Positions 16,558 through 26,128 of a DNA stretch of 64,000 bases are shown piece by piece. Numbering within the stretch: position 1 is the stretch's first letter; the number at the start of each line of letters is the position of its first letter. The notes under the pieces were generated by a model. It saw only the letters and a program-made list of their open reading frames with translations, did not search any database and was not told where the DNA came from. A program made the translations under genes and the position numbers. Origin of the DNA: Streptomyces drozdowiczii (lineage in GTDB: Bacteria > Actinomycetota > Actinomycetes > Streptomycetales > Streptomycetaceae); assembly GCF_026167665.1 (NCBI RefSeq), contig NZ_CP098740.1:5022001-5086000 (forward strand), written 5' to 3'.

Positions 16558-19397
16558 GTGGTCCAGACGCGCGGTTCCGCCCTGCGGCCCCTGGCCCGCG
16601 CCCTCACCGACGAGCATGCCGAGCCGGTCCTGCTGTTCGTTGAGGGCGCCGCCGGTGAGGGCAAGAGCCACCTGCTCCAGGCCCTGGCCGACCTGCCCGC
16701 GACGGCGCACACGGCCCGCGTGCGGTGGCGGTGCGGAGCCGGTACCGGACCTCCCGGCGAGGACGGGCCCCGGCGGGCGCCCACCCTGTGGCTGGTCGAC
16801 GACGTCCACCGGGCCGGCGAGGACGAACTGCGCCGACTCCGCCGCGTCCTCGGCGGACTGGAGCCGGGCTCCGCCGCCGCCGTGGCCTACCGACCCGAGG
16901 AACTCCCCGTCCCCGGACTGCCGTTGGGCGGCCCGCCGGTGACGTACCCCTCCCGGCTCACCGTGCTCCGGCACCGGCTGGCGCCCTGGGACGAGGAACG
17001 CGTCCACCGCGCCGCCTCGGAAGCGCTGGGCGGGAGCTGCACGGCCGAGGCGGCGCGCAGACTCCACGAGCTCACCGGCGGAGTGCCCCGAGTGGTCGTC
17101 GACCTCCTCGCCGTACTGCGGGAGCGGCAACCGCCGTTCACCGGCACGGCCGCCGAGGTGGAGGCGGCCGGTGTGCCGACCCGCCTCGCGGAACTCGTGC
17201 TGAGCCGGACACACACGCTGCCCCCGGAGCACCGGCCGGTGGTCTGGGCGGCAGCCGTCCTCGGCGCGCCCGCCCCCAGGGACGAACTGATCGCGGTGTC
17301 GGGGCTCGGAGCGGCGGCCGGGACCGGCGCGCTGCTCCGGGCCCTGGAGGCGGCGGCCCTCGCGGAGCCGGCCGAGGGCCGCTACGGCTTCGCCGTCCCG
17401 CTGGCCGCACCGGCCGTACGGGCCTCCGTGCCCGGCCCCGTCCGCCAGGACCTGCACGCCCGGGCGGCGGCCGTACTGCGCGGCAGGCAGCCCGTGCCCT
17501 GGGCGGACGTCGCCGAACACCACAGGGCGGCCGGCGAGACCCGCAAGTGGCTCGGCGCGGTGGAGAAGGCGGCCGGGGCCGCCGCCGCGGCCGGGCGCCA
17601 CCAGCAGGCCGTCACACTGCTGGAAAGGACCCTGGCCACGCCCGGTCTGCCCCCGCGGAGCCGGGCCCGCCTCGCGCCGCTCCTCGCCCGCAGCGCGGTG
17701 ACCGGCCTGCGCTCGGACCAGACCGTCGACGTGCTCGCGCAGATCGTGCGGGACGCCTCCCTCCCCCCGGCCGTCCGCGGAGAGCTGCGTCTCGACCTCG
17801 GCCTGATGCTGGCCAACCAGATGGGCCGGGGGCCCGAGGGACGCCAGGTGCTGGAGACCGCCGCCGCCGAACTGTGCGAGGTCCGGCCGGTCCTGGCCGC
17901 CCGCGCCATGGCGGCACTGTCCAGCACCTTCGTACCGGGCGACCACATCGAGGCCGCCCGGGAGTGGATGGCCAAGGCCGTCGCCCTCGCGGACGCCGGC
18001 GGGGACGAGGCCATGCGCACGGCGGTCCTCGCCAACCACGCCGACCTCGCCCTGAGCTGCGCCGACCCGGGGGCGTGGGAACTGGTCAGGGAACTGTCCG
18101 GCAAGGACACGGACCCCGCCTGCGCCCGGCAGGCCGCGCGCGGCCTGTGCAACGCGGCGAACTCTGCGGTCTGGCTCGGCTTCCACGACCGGGCGGAGGC
18201 CCTGCTCGCGGAAGGGCTCGACCTGGCCGCGCGCAGTGGCGCGCCCTACCAGGAGCACACGGCGCTGGGGGCGCGGCTGCTCCAGGAGTGGTGGACAGGT
18301 CAATGGACCGGCCTGGCCGAGCGGTGCGAGGACTTCGTCGCGGCGACCGCCGACATGCCGTTCCTCGCCTCCGACGCCTACGTCGTACGAGGCATGCTCG
18401 CCCTCGCCCAGGGCGACTGGGGAGAGGCGGGGCCCTGGCTGTCCCAGCGCGGGACGACCCGGCCCGAGAACCTGCCCGTGCCGCTGGCCGCGACGGCGGC
18501 CGGCGCCGCGATCCGCCTCGCCCTGGCCCGCCAGGAGGTGGAAGCCGCGGCGGAGCGGGCACGCGCCGCCTGGACGGCCCTCGCCGAGAAGGGGGTGTGG
18601 ACGTGGGGTCCGGAACTCCTGCCGTGGGCCGTGGAGGCGGTGGCACGCGCGGGCGACACGACCGCGGCGCACACCATGGTCCGCACCTTCTCCGAGGGCG
18701 TGGGCCGACGTGACGCGCCCGCCGCCCAGGCCGCACTGATCTGGGGCAGGGCCGTCCTGACCGAGACGGAAGCGCCCGCCGGGGAGGAGCGGGACCGGGA
18801 CCGGCTCCTGCGGGCCGCGAGGCTGTACCAGGAGGCCGCGGCAGCGTACGAGGTCATGCCTCACCCCTACAGCCGGGCACTGACCGCGGAGGGTGCCGCG
18901 CGCTGTGTGCTCGTGGCCGCCGAAGCGGATGCCGGCCCGGGAGACGAGGGCGGGGACACCGCCGCGCCCCCCTCCATCCTGTCGGCGGTCGCCGAACTGG
19001 AGACCTGCGCCCGGAATTTCACCGAGCTGGGCGCCGTCTGGGACGCGGCCCGGGTCAGGGCCCTGCTCCGCACCCAGCGTCCGGTGAAGAAGGGGCGCCC
19101 GCCCGGACGCCCCTCGCACGCCGACGAGTTGTCCCCCCGGGAGGCGGAGGTCGCCCAGCTCGCGGCCACCGGCCTGACCAACCGGGAGATCGCCGCGACG
19201 CTCCACCTGTCCCCCGGACGGTGGAGCAGCACATCGCCCGCGCCATGCGCAAGACCGGTGCGCTCTCCCGCCGCGACCTCGCCCACCGCCTGTCAACGAC
19301 GAACCCACCAAGCGCACTTGACGGGCCGGACCCTGGACCACCCCCCGCCCGTACCCGACAATGGGCGGAAGATCACGCGTCCTGCGGGCCGCCGTGA
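16558..19397 (+). CDS. Large AAA-type ATPase/LuxR-family regulator, frameshifted in the HTH
   Basis: A LAL-like regulator of about 946 aa if one base is restored. The N-terminus has Walker A (GAAGEGKS, residues 30-37) and Walker B (LWLVDDVH, about 77-84), the middle is TPR-like helical, and the C-terminal LuxR HTH starts LSPREAEVAQLAATGLTNREI at about residue 856. The frame then breaks at the C run 19211-19215. Adding one C gives LSPRTVEQHIARAMRKTGAL, a normal recognition helix, with a stop at 19395-19397. Without it, the frame runs to 19455 and overlaps the next gene. GTG 16558 has GCGAGGG upstream. Either a sequencing error or an inactivating mutation; no neighbour suggests the target genes. 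Confidence 0.8.
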
Positions 19398-19418
19398 CCC
19401 GGGGAACGGGGGGACACC

Positions 19419-19643
19419 ATGCACGCGGTTCTCATTGTGTTCGGGCTGCTCCTGAGCACCATCGTCTGCCTGATCGTGAAGGTCAACCTGCGCCACCGGC
19501 GGCGTACGCACAACTTCGACGGCCAGGAGATCGAGCGGCAGCACAGCGCGGAGATACGCAACGTCCGCGCCGCCAACAACTCGGTCGCCGTCCACAACAG
19601 CTTCGTCAACGGCGGCAACGAGTACCGGCCCGGAAGGCGCTGA
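19419..19643 (+). CDS. Small single-pass membrane protein (74 aa)
   Basis: Residues 4-21 (VLIVFGLLLSTIVCLIVK) form one transmembrane helix, followed by a basic patch (LRHRRR) and a polar tail rich in Asn and His (NNSVAVHNSFVNGGNEY). By the positive-inside rule the tail is cytoplasmic. A GGGGG-type site precedes ATG 19419. No known family comes to mind. It follows the LuxR-type gene by 21 bp if that gene ends at 19397. Confidence 0.65.
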   Translation: MHAVLIVFGLLLSTIVCLIVKVNLRHRRRTHNFDGQEIERQHSAEIRNVRAANNSVAVHNSFVNGGNEYRPGRR

Positions 19644-19700
19644 AACCTGCGGTAGTCTTTCGCATCCCCGCACGGGGACACGACCAAGGAGGTGGGACCC

Positions 19701-19760
19701 ATTACCGCTGTATCGACCCGGGTGCTCCCCTCCCGCGAACGCGTGGCCGACCGGAAATAG
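19701..19760 (+). CDS. Possible 19-codon ORF with AUU start and perfect Shine-Dalgarno
   Basis: AAGGAGGTG at 19685-19693 is a full complement to the 16S anti-Shine-Dalgarno, the strongest in the window, yet no ATG, GTG or TTG stands at the right distance. Eight bases beyond GGAGG the frame ATT ACC GCT ... encodes ITAVSTRVLPSRERVADRK and stops at TAG 19758-19760. A TAGTCT at 19653-19658 could be a -10 box. AUU/AUC starts are known from infC. It ends 48 bp before the methyltransferase and may be a leader peptide or a relic. Translation is unproven. Confidence 0.4.
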   Translation: MTAVSTRVLPSRERVADRK

Positions 19761-19808
19761 GGCCTGTCGCGGAGCACCCCTCGGCGTTCCTCCGAAAGGC
19801 TCCGCACC

Positions 19809-20615
19809 ATGCCGGTCCCGCTGTCACCGTCCGACCTCTCCTCCCTCGCCGCCGCCCTCCGCGCCGCCGGCTGCGTCTTCGCCGAGGACGAGGCCGGGCT
19901 CATCGCCGCCACCGCCGCCCGCCCCGCCGACATCGAAGCCATGGCCGCACGGCGCGCCGCCGGGCACCCGCTGGAACACGTCCTCGGCTGGGCCGAGTTC
20001 GCCGGGCTCCGGATCGCCGTCGACCCCGGCGTCTTCGTCCCCCGCCGCCGCACCGAGTTCCTGATCGACCGGGCCGTCGCCCTCGCCCCGGACCCGGCCG
20101 TCGTGGTCGACCTGTGCTGCGGCTCCGGCGCGCTCGGCGCCGCGCTCGCCGCCGCCCTGGACCGGGTCGAGCTGCACGCCTCCGACGTCGAGCCCGCCGC
20201 CGTACGCTGCGCCCGGCGCAACGTGGGGGAGCGCGGGCGGGTGTACGAGGGCGACCTCTTCGCGCCCCTGCCCGGCACCCTGCGCGGGCGCGTCGACGTG
20301 CTCCTCGCCAACGTGCCGTACGTACCGACCGGCGATGTCGCCCTCCTCCCCGCCGAGGCCCGCGTCCACGAACCGCTCGTCGCGCTCGACGGCGGCGGCG
20401 ACGGCCTCGACGTCCTGCGCCGGGTCGCGGCCGAGGCGCCGCGCTGGCTCGCCCCGGGCGGCAGCCTCCTCGTCGAGACGAGCGAGCGGCAGGCGGAGAC
20501 CGCCGCCGGGGTCCTGGCGGACAGCGGGCTCGTGACGCGCGTCGACTCCTGCGAGGAGCGGTACGCGACCGTCCTCACCGGGACGCTCCCCGCACGCCGC
20601 GCCCGTACCGCCTAA
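19809..20615 (+). CDS. PrmC/HemK-like N5-glutamine methyltransferase paralogue
   Basis: This 268-aa SAM-dependent methyltransferase has the helical N-terminal region, GHPLEHVLGWAEFAG (about 57-71), FVPRRRTEFLIDRA, the SAM-binding VVDLCCGSGALGAALA (about 98-113), and the active-site motif in the form LLANVPYVP. True release-factor methyltransferases have NPPY; here it is NVPY, so substrate may differ. Streptomyces carry a separate prmC by the atp operon, and this is the second family member often found upstream of glnE. Start ATG 19809 follows a modest GAAAGG. It ends 47 bp before glnE. Confidence 0.82.
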   Translation: MPVPLSPSDLSSLAAALRAAGCVFAEDEAGLIAATAARPADIEAMAARRAAGHPLEHVLGWAEFAGLRIAVDPGVFVPRRRTEFLIDRAVALAPDPAVVVDLCCGSGALGAALAAALDRVELHASDVEPAAVRCARRNVGERGRVYEGDLFAPLPGTLRGRVDVLLANVPYVPTGDVALLPAEARVHEPLVALDGGGDGLDVLRRVAAEAPRWLAPGGSLLVETSERQAETAAGVLADSGLVTRVDSCEERYATVLTGTLPARRARTA

Positions 20616-20662
20616 ACTCCGAAGGCTGGGAGCTGATCGGGCGGCGAGCGGGAGAGCGCGGG

Positions 20663-23653
20663 ATGACCATGGTGCCGGGGCGCAGGAGCAGTACGTTCAC
20701 CCGACTGCTGCGGCACGGATTCACCGACCCGTCCGCCGCCGAGCGGCTGCTCGACCTGCCGGACTTCGCCTCCGTACGCACCGACTCCGTGCTCCTGGAC
20801 GCGCTCGGGGCCACCGCCGACCCCGACCTCGCGCTGCGCGGCCTCGTCCGGCTGGTGGAGGCGGAGGAGGCGGGGGAGCGGCAGATCCTGCTGGACACCC
20901 TGGTCACCGCGAAGCCCCTGCGGGACCGGCTGCTCGGGGTGCTCGGCTCCTCCGAGGCGCTCGGGGACCATCTGGCCCGGCACCCGCGCGACTGGCAGGC
21001 CCTCGTCACGTACGAGGCCGCCGACCTGCACCCCGGGGTCGCCGAGTTCGAGCAGGAGCTGGCCGGGGCGGACGGGCCGGACGCCCTGCGCGTCGGCTAC
21101 CGGCGGTGCCTGCTGTCCATCGCCGCCCGGGACGTCTGCGGCACCACGGACGTCGCGGAGACCGCAGCCGAGCTGGCCGATCTCGCCACCGCGACCCTGC
21201 GCGCCGCCCTCCGTATCGCCTCGGCCGCCGCCCCCGACGACGCCGCGCAGTGCCGCCTCGCGGTCATCGCGATGGGCAAGTGCGGCGGCCACGAGCTGAA
21301 CTACGTCTCCGACGTGGACGTCATCTTCGTCGCGGAACCCGCCGACGGCGCCGAGGAGAGCGGGGCCATGCAGGCGGCGACCCGGCTCGCCTCGCACCTC
21401 ATGCGGATCTGCTCCGACACCACCGTCGAGGGCACCATCTGGCCCGTCGACGCCAACCTCCGCCCCGAGGGCCGCAACGGCCCCCTCGTCCGCACGCTCT
21501 CCTCGCACCTCGCGTACTACCAGCGCTGGGCCAAGACGTGGGAGTTCCAGGCGCTCCTGAAGGCCTGGCCGGTCGCCGGGGACCGGGCGCTCGGCGAGGA
21601 GTACGTCGAGGCGGTCTCGCCGCTCGTCTGGCAGGCCGCGGACCGGGAGAACTTCGTCCCCGACGTGCAGAAGATGCGCCGCCGGGTCGTGGACACCATC
21701 CCCGCCGACCGCGTCGACCGGGAGCTGAAGCTCGGGCCGGGCGGGCTGCGGGACGTCGAGTTCGCCGTGCAACTCCTCCAGCTCGTGCACGGCCGCAGCG
21801 ACCCCGCCCTGCGGAGCGGATCGACCCTGGAGGCGCTGGGGGCGCTCGCCGAGGGCGGCTACGTGGGGCGCGTCGACGCCGTCCAGCTGGACGACGCCTA
21901 CCGCTTCCTGCGCGCCATGGAGCACCGCATCCAGCTCTACCGGCTGCGCCGCACCCACCTCGTCCCCGACGAGGAGCCCGACCTGCGGCGCCTCGGCCGC
22001 TCCCTCGGGCTGCGCACCGACCCCATCGCTGAGCTGAACCAGGCGTGGCGGCGGCACGCGTCCGTGGTGCGGCGGCTGCACGAGAAGCTGTTCTACCGGC
22101 CGCTGCTCGACGCCGTCGCCCAGCTCGCGCCCGGCGAGTCCCGGCTCAGCACCAAGGCCGCCACCGCCCGGCTCGTAGCCCTCGGTTACGAGGACCCGGC
22201 CGCCGCCCTCCGCCACCTGGAGGCGCTGTCGTCCGGGGTCTCCCGCAAGGCCGCCATCCAGCGCACCCTGCTGCCCGTGCTCCTCGGCTGGTTCGCGGAC
22301 TCCGCCGACCCGGACGCCGGGCTCCTCGGCTTCCGCAAGGTGTCCGACGCGCTCGGCAAGACCCCCTGGTATCTGCGGCTCCTGCGCGACGAGGGGGCCG
22401 CCGCCGAGAACCTCGCCCGGGTCCTGTCGGCCGGGCGCCTCGCCCCGGACCTGCTGCTGCGCGCCCCCGAGGCCGTCTCCATCCTCGGCGACCCGCAGGG
22501 CCTGGCCCCGCGCAGCCGGGTCCACCTGGAGCAGGAGGTGCTGGCCGCCGTCGGCCGCGCGGACGACGCGGAGACGGCCGTCGCGGTGGTGCGCGGGGTG
22601 CGCCGGCGCGAGCTGTTCCGCACGACGGCCGCCGACCTCATCGGCTCGTACGGTACGGAGGACAGCCCCGCGGAGTCCGACCCCGGGGCCCTCGTGGACC
22701 GGGTCGGCAGCGCCGTGACGGACCTGAACGCCGTCACGATCGCCGGTGCGCTGCGGGCCGCCGTCCGCGCGGAGTGGGGGGACATCCTGCCGACCCGGTT
22801 CGCCGTCATCGGCATGGGGCGGTTCGGCGGGCACGAGCTGGGATACGGCTCCGACGCGGACGTCCTCTTCGTCCACGAGCCCCGGGAGGGCGTGGACGAG
22901 CAGGAGGCGGGGCGGGCCGCGAACCGCGTGGTCTCCGAGATGCGGCGCCTCCTCCAGCTGCCCACCGCGGACCCGCCGCTCCTCATCGACCCCGACCTGC
23001 GCCCCGAGGGCAAGAACGGGCCACTCGTACGCACCCTGAAGTCGTACGACGCGTACTACCGGCGCTGGTCCCTGGGCTGGGAGAGCCAGGCCCTGCTGCG
23101 GGCCGAGCCGATGGCGGGGGACCTGGACCTCGGCGCGGAGTTCGTGGAGCTGATCGACCCCCTGCGGTATCCGGCGGACGGGCTCGGCGAGGACGCCGTC
23201 CGCGAGATCCGGCGGCTCAAGGCCCGGATGGAGTCCGAGCGGCTGCCGCGCGGGGCGGACCCGGCGCTCCATACGAAGCTGGGGCGCGGCGGGCTGAGCG
23301 ACGTCGAGTGGACGGTCCAGCTGATGCAGATGCGGCACGGCCACGAGATCCCGGGCCTTCGCACCACCCGCACCCGCGCCGCGCTGGCCGCGGCGTGCGC
23401 GGCGGACCTGATCCCGGAGGAGGACGCCCAGACCCTGGACGAGGCGTGGGTCCTCGCGACCCGCGTCCGCAACGCGGTGATGCTCGTACGGGGGCGTCCC
23501 GGCGACACGTTCCCCTCGGTCCCGCGCGAGCTGACCGCCGTGGGGCGGTACCTGGGGTACGAGGAGGGGCACGTCGGGGACATGCTCGACGACTACCGCC
23601 GGGTGACGCGGCGGGCGCGGGCCGTCGTGGAGGAACGGTTCTACGGCGGCTGA
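20663..23653 (+). CDS. glnE: Bifunctional glutamine-synthetase adenylyltransferase/deadenylylase
   Basis: GlnE switches GS-I activity by adding AMP to, or removing it from, a conserved Tyr. The 996-aa protein has two nucleotidyltransferase halves. MGKCGGHELNYVSDVDVIFV (about 205-225, the half usually credited with deadenylylation) and MGRFGGHELGYGSDADVLFV (about 718-737, adenylylation) both keep the GG...SDxD metal motif. ARHPRDW and RVRNAVMLVRGR are also typical. ATG 20663 is preferred (MTMVPGRRSSTFTRLLRHG); ATG 20669 is possible. Its substrate GlnA is not in this window. GlnII, 35 kb away, is not a target of this modification. Confidence 0.97.
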   Translation: MTMVPGRRSSTFTRLLRHGFTDPSAAERLLDLPDFASVRTDSVLLDALGATADPDLALRGLVRLVEAEEAGERQILLDTLVTAKPLRDRLLGVLGSSEALGDHLARHPRDWQALVTYEAADLHPGVAEFEQELAGADGPDALRVGYRRCLLSIAARDVCGTTDVAETAAELADLATATLRAALRIASAAAPDDAAQCRLAVIAMGKCGGHELNYVSDVDVIFVAEPADGAEESGAMQAATRLASHLMRICSDTTVEGTIWPVDANLRPEGRNGPLVRTLSSHLAYYQRWAKTWEFQALLKAWPVAGDRALGEEYVEAVSPLVWQAADRENFVPDVQKMRRRVVDTIPADRVDRELKLGPGGLRDVEFAVQLLQLVHGRSDPALRSGSTLEALGALAEGGYVGRVDAVQLDDAYRFLRAMEHRIQLYRLRRTHLVPDEEPDLRRLGRSLGLRTDPIAELNQAWRRHASVVRRLHEKLFYRPLLDAVAQLAPGESRLSTKAATARLVALGYEDPAAALRHLEALSSGVSRKAAIQRTLLPVLLGWFADSADPDAGLLGFRKVSDALGKTPWYLRLLRDEGAAAENLARVLSAGRLAPDLLLRAPEAVSILGDPQGLAPRSRVHLEQEVLAAVGRADDAETAVAVVRGVRRRELFRTTAADLIGSYGTEDSPAESDPGALVDRVGSAVTDLNAVTIAGALRAAVRAEWGDILPTRFAVIGMGRFGGHELGYGSDADVLFVHEPREGVDEQEAGRAANRVVSEMRRLLQLPTADPPLLIDPDLRPEGKNGPLVRTLKSYDAYYRRWSLGWESQALLRAEPMAGDLDLGAEFVELIDPLRYPADGLGEDAVREIRRLKARMESERLPRGADPALHTKLGRGGLSDVEWTVQLMQMRHGHEIPGLRTTRTRAALAAACAADLIPEEDAQTLDEAWVLATRVRNAVMLVRGRPGDTFPSVPRELTAVGRYLGYEEGHVGDMLDDYRRVTRRARAVVEERFYGG

Positions 23654-23670
23654 GCCGGTGGGGCGCGAAA

Positions 23671-23723
23671 ACCCAGCCCCTCCGGCGATTGAGGAGCGGG
23701 GTCCGGGGCGGAGCCCCGGGGGG
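23671..23723. repeat. Dispersed Streptomyces intergenic repeat with small hairpin
   Basis: The 53-bp stretch starts CCCAGCCCCTCCGGCG and ends in a G-rich hairpin, CCGGGGC (23703-23709) with GCCCCGG (23713-23719). It is related to the 26-bp repeat at 6014 and 6087 and lies between convergent glnE and the PAP2 gene, whose stop codon abuts it. It may serve as a terminator for both. Confidence 0.65.
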
Positions 23724-24692
23724 CTAGCGTCGGGTCGCCGCAGGCTCGCGGTGGGGTTGCGCCCCGAGCGCGCTGAGGCGCGGGCGGCCGGACTTGCGCG
23801 GGATCCACCTGGGCAGCCGGTGCGGCAGCGACCCGTACCACGCGTACGACACCGCGTAACCGAACGCCAGGCACGCCATGCCCCCCACCGCGTCCAGCCA
23901 GAAGTGGTTCGCCGTCGACACGATGACCATCAGGGTCACCGTGGGATACAGCAGCCCCAGGATGCGGGCCCACGGGGCCGAGGCCAGGGCGAAGACGGTC
24001 AGGCCGCACCAGAGGGACCAGCCGATGTGCATCGACGGCATCGCCGCGTACTGGTTCGACATGTTCTTGAAGTTGCCCGACGCCATCGAACCCCAGGTCT
24101 GGTGGACCAGGACCGTGTCGATGAAGTGGCCGCCGTTCATCAGGCGGGGCGGTGCCAACGGGTACAGGTAGTAGCCGAGGAGCGCGACGGCCGTGGTCGC
24201 GAACAGGGCCAGCCGGGCTGCCGCGTACCGGCCGGGATGCCGACGGAACAACCATACGAGCACACTGATCGTGACGATGAAGTGCAGCGTCGCGTAGTAG
24301 TAGTTCATCGACACGATGAGCCATGTCACCGAGTTGACCGCGTGGTTGACGGACTGCTCGACCGCGATGCCGAGGAACCGTTCGACCGACCACAGCCAGT
24401 CCGCGTTGGCGAGGGCGGCCGCCTTCTGCTCCGGGACCGCGTTGCGCACCAGCGAGTACACCCAGTAACTCATCGCGACGAGCAGGATTTCGAACCAGAG
24501 GCGGGGCCGCCGGGGTGACCGGGGGGAGCGCAGCCGGGACGCGACGTGAGCGAGTGGTCTGTCGAGCGCTCTGCCGAGCCCGTGTGCGCGACCGGACTGC
24601 TTGGTGTTCGCCTCGGGAGCCGCCTCGTTCACGATGGGTGACGGGGTGGCCTCCGTGCGGCCTTCCTGTCGTTTCACGCTCAATTCACCCAT
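23724..24692 (-). CDS. PAP2-superfamily membrane phosphatase
   Basis: A 322-aa integral membrane protein with a 60-residue polar N-terminus and about six transmembrane helices. The PAP2 catalytic signature is split as YPLAPPRLM, AAMPSMHIGWS (PSxH) and STANHFWLDAVGG (the His/Asp of motif 3). This matches the branch related to inositol-phosphorylceramide synthases. The likely role is dephosphorylating or transferring a lipid phosphate at the outer face; the substrate is unknown. ATG 24692 has no Shine-Dalgarno. The stretch up to 24839 is Pro/Arg-rich and implausible as coding. Confidence 0.87.
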   Translation of the reverse strand: MGELSVKRQEGRTEATPSPIVNEAAPEANTKQSGRAHGLGRALDRPLAHVASRLRSPRSPRRPRLWFEILLVAMSYWVYSLVRNAVPEQKAAALANADWLWSVERFLGIAVEQSVNHAVNSVTWLIVSMNYYYATLHFIVTISVLVWLFRRHPGRYAAARLALFATTAVALLGYYLYPLAPPRLMNGGHFIDTVLVHQTWGSMASGNFKNMSNQYAAMPSMHIGWSLWCGLTVFALASAPWARILGLLYPTVTLMVIVSTANHFWLDAVGGMACLAFGYAVSYAWYGSLPHRLPRWIPRKSGRPRLSALGAQPHREPAATRR

Positions 24693-24795
24693 AGGCACAG
24701 AGTCTGCCAGATTTGCCTTCTCTGCCCGATGATCCTCCGGCGGGGCGCGAGTTGCACGTCCGGCGGGACCGGCCCAGGGGCGGGCGACGGGCCGG

Positions 24796-25860
24796 TTACG
24801 CCTCCGCGTGCGACCCTGGAAGGGCGGCGGGGGCGGCACTGTCCTGGCCGGGGCCCGCCGCGGTGGAGCCGCGTACGACCAGCTCCGGCATGAAGACGAA
24901 CTCGCTGTGCGGGGCGGGCGTGCCGCCGATCTCCTCCAGGAGCGTGCGCACCGCGGCCTGGCCCATGGCCGTCACCGGCTGGCGGATCGTGGTCAGCGGC
25001 GGATCGGTGAACGCTATGAGCGGCGAGTCGTCGTAACCCACGACGGACAGCTCGCGCGGGACCTCGCGGGAGAGCCGGCGGGCGGCCCTGATCGCGCCGA
25101 GCGCCATCATGTCGCTCGCGCACACCACCGCCGTGCAGCCCCGCTCCATCAGCGCGGAGGCGGCGGCCTGGCCGCCCTCCAGCGTGTAGAGGGAGTGCTG
25201 GATCAGCTCCTCGACCTCGTCCGCCGTGAGGTTCAACTGCTCGCGCATCGTGGCGTGGAAGCCCTCGATCTTGCGGAGCACCGGCACGAAGCGCTTCGGG
25301 CCGACCGCCAGCCCGATCCGGGTGTGGCCGAGCGACACCAGATGCGTCACCGCCAGCCGCATCGCGGCCCGGTCGTCCGGCGAGATGAAGGGTGCCTGCA
25401 CCTTGGGCGAGAAGCCGTTGACCAGCACGAAGGGCACGCCCTGGGCGCGCAGTTGCTCGTAGCGCCCCATGTCGGCGGAGGTGTCGGCGTGCAGCCCGGA
25501 GACGAAGATGATCCCGGAGACGCCCCGGTCGACCAGCATCTCGGTCAGCTCGTCCTCGGTGGAGCCGCCCGGGGTCTGGGTCGCGAGGACCGGGGTGTAG
25601 CCCTGCCGGGTCAGCGCCTGCCCGATGACCTGGGCGAGCGCCGGGAAGATCGGGTTCTCCAGCTCGGGCGTGATCAGGCCGACGAGCCCCGCGCTGCGCC
25701 TGCGCAGCCGTACGGGCCGTTCGTAGCCGAGTACGTCGAGCGCCGCGAGGACGGATTCGCGGGTGGCAGCGGCTACCCCGGGCTTGCCGTTCAGTACACG
25801 GCTGACCGTCGCTTCGCTGACCCCCGCCTGAGTTGCGATATCGGCAAGCCGTGCGGTCAT
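24796..25860 (-). CDS. malR: LacI-family maltose-operon repressor MalR
   Basis: This 354-aa repressor has an HTH at residues 5-28 (LADIATQAGVSEATVSRVLNGKPG) including the hinge helix, then a periplasmic-binding-protein-like core (LVGLITPELENPIFPALAQ ... SVVGYDDSPLIAFTDPPLTTIRQP). It is divergent from malE, as in S. coelicolor, where MalR represses malEFG until maltose or maltodextrin is present. The start at 25860 lacks a Shine-Dalgarno, and TACAGT ends eight bases before it, pointing to a leaderless transcript. A paralogue lies at 31177. Confidence 0.93.
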   Translation of the reverse strand: MTARLADIATQAGVSEATVSRVLNGKPGVAAATRESVLAALDVLGYERPVRLRRRSAGLVGLITPELENPIFPALAQVIGQALTRQGYTPVLATQTPGGSTEDELTEMLVDRGVSGIIFVSGLHADTSADMGRYEQLRAQGVPFVLVNGFSPKVQAPFISPDDRAAMRLAVTHLVSLGHTRIGLAVGPKRFVPVLRKIEGFHATMREQLNLTADEVEELIQHSLYTLEGGQAAASALMERGCTAVVCASDMMALGAIRAARRLSREVPRELSVVGYDDSPLIAFTDPPLTTIRQPVTAMGQAAVRTLLEEIGGTPAPHSEFVFMPELVVRGSTAAGPGQDSAAPAALPGSHAEA

Positions 25861-25971
25861 GGCATTGGACTGTACCGGGAGCGGGTCGGATTGCCCACCA
25901 TGCGCAGGATTCGGGCGGGACCGGCCGCCTCGGTACGCCCCGAGCCGCGCTCCGCGGCTTCCGGCGGCAAC

Positions 25972-25990
25972 GTCTTGCAAGGTCTTGCGG
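25972..25990. promoter_or_regulatory. Candidate MalR site: direct repeat of GTCTTGC
   Basis: GTCTTGC occurs at 25972 and again ten bases later at 25982, one helical turn apart, with CTTGCAAG palindromic at 25974-25981. CTTGC-type repeats are the known recognition elements of the MalR/Reg1 group in Streptomyces. The site is 110 bases upstream of the malR start. Confidence 0.5.
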
Positions 25991-26072
25991 GCCCGGTTTG
26001 CCGGCTGCGGTCGGATCGTCGCACTGCGGAATCGGGGCTGGTGAGCCTGGTGTGGCAGGGATCGGGGAGTTT

Positions 26073-26113
26073 CGTCAAGTGGCTTGACGGCAACCTTGCG
26101 GACACGCCAATGT
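26073..26113 (+). promoter_or_regulatory. malE: Probable malE promoter with overlapping palindrome
   Basis: TTGACG (26084-26089) and CAATGT (26108-26113) are spaced 18 bp, giving a start near 26120. The -35 sits inside CGTCAAGTGGCTTGACG (26073-26089), a 17-bp palindrome with perfect 7-bp arms. A protein bound here would block RNA polymerase. Confidence 0.5.
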
Positions 26114-26128
26114 AACGATCGCCGGAGC

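Noticed and set aside
14185..19341. A 1718-codon open frame on the minus strand opposite the protease, XRE-like and ATPase genes
   Set aside because: High-GC coding DNA leaves long antisense frames. This one is low-complexity Gly/Arg/Ala sequence with no motif, while the plus strand carries clear domains.
19681..19760. A truncated infC gene
   Set aside because: Only the strong Shine-Dalgarno and the AUU start recall infC. The encoded residues do not match the IF3 N-terminus as I know it, and no IF3-like sequence follows in any frame.
20612..23572. A 986-codon minus-strand frame opposite glnE
   Set aside because: The plus strand is unambiguously GlnE; the antisense product is repetitive and motif-free.
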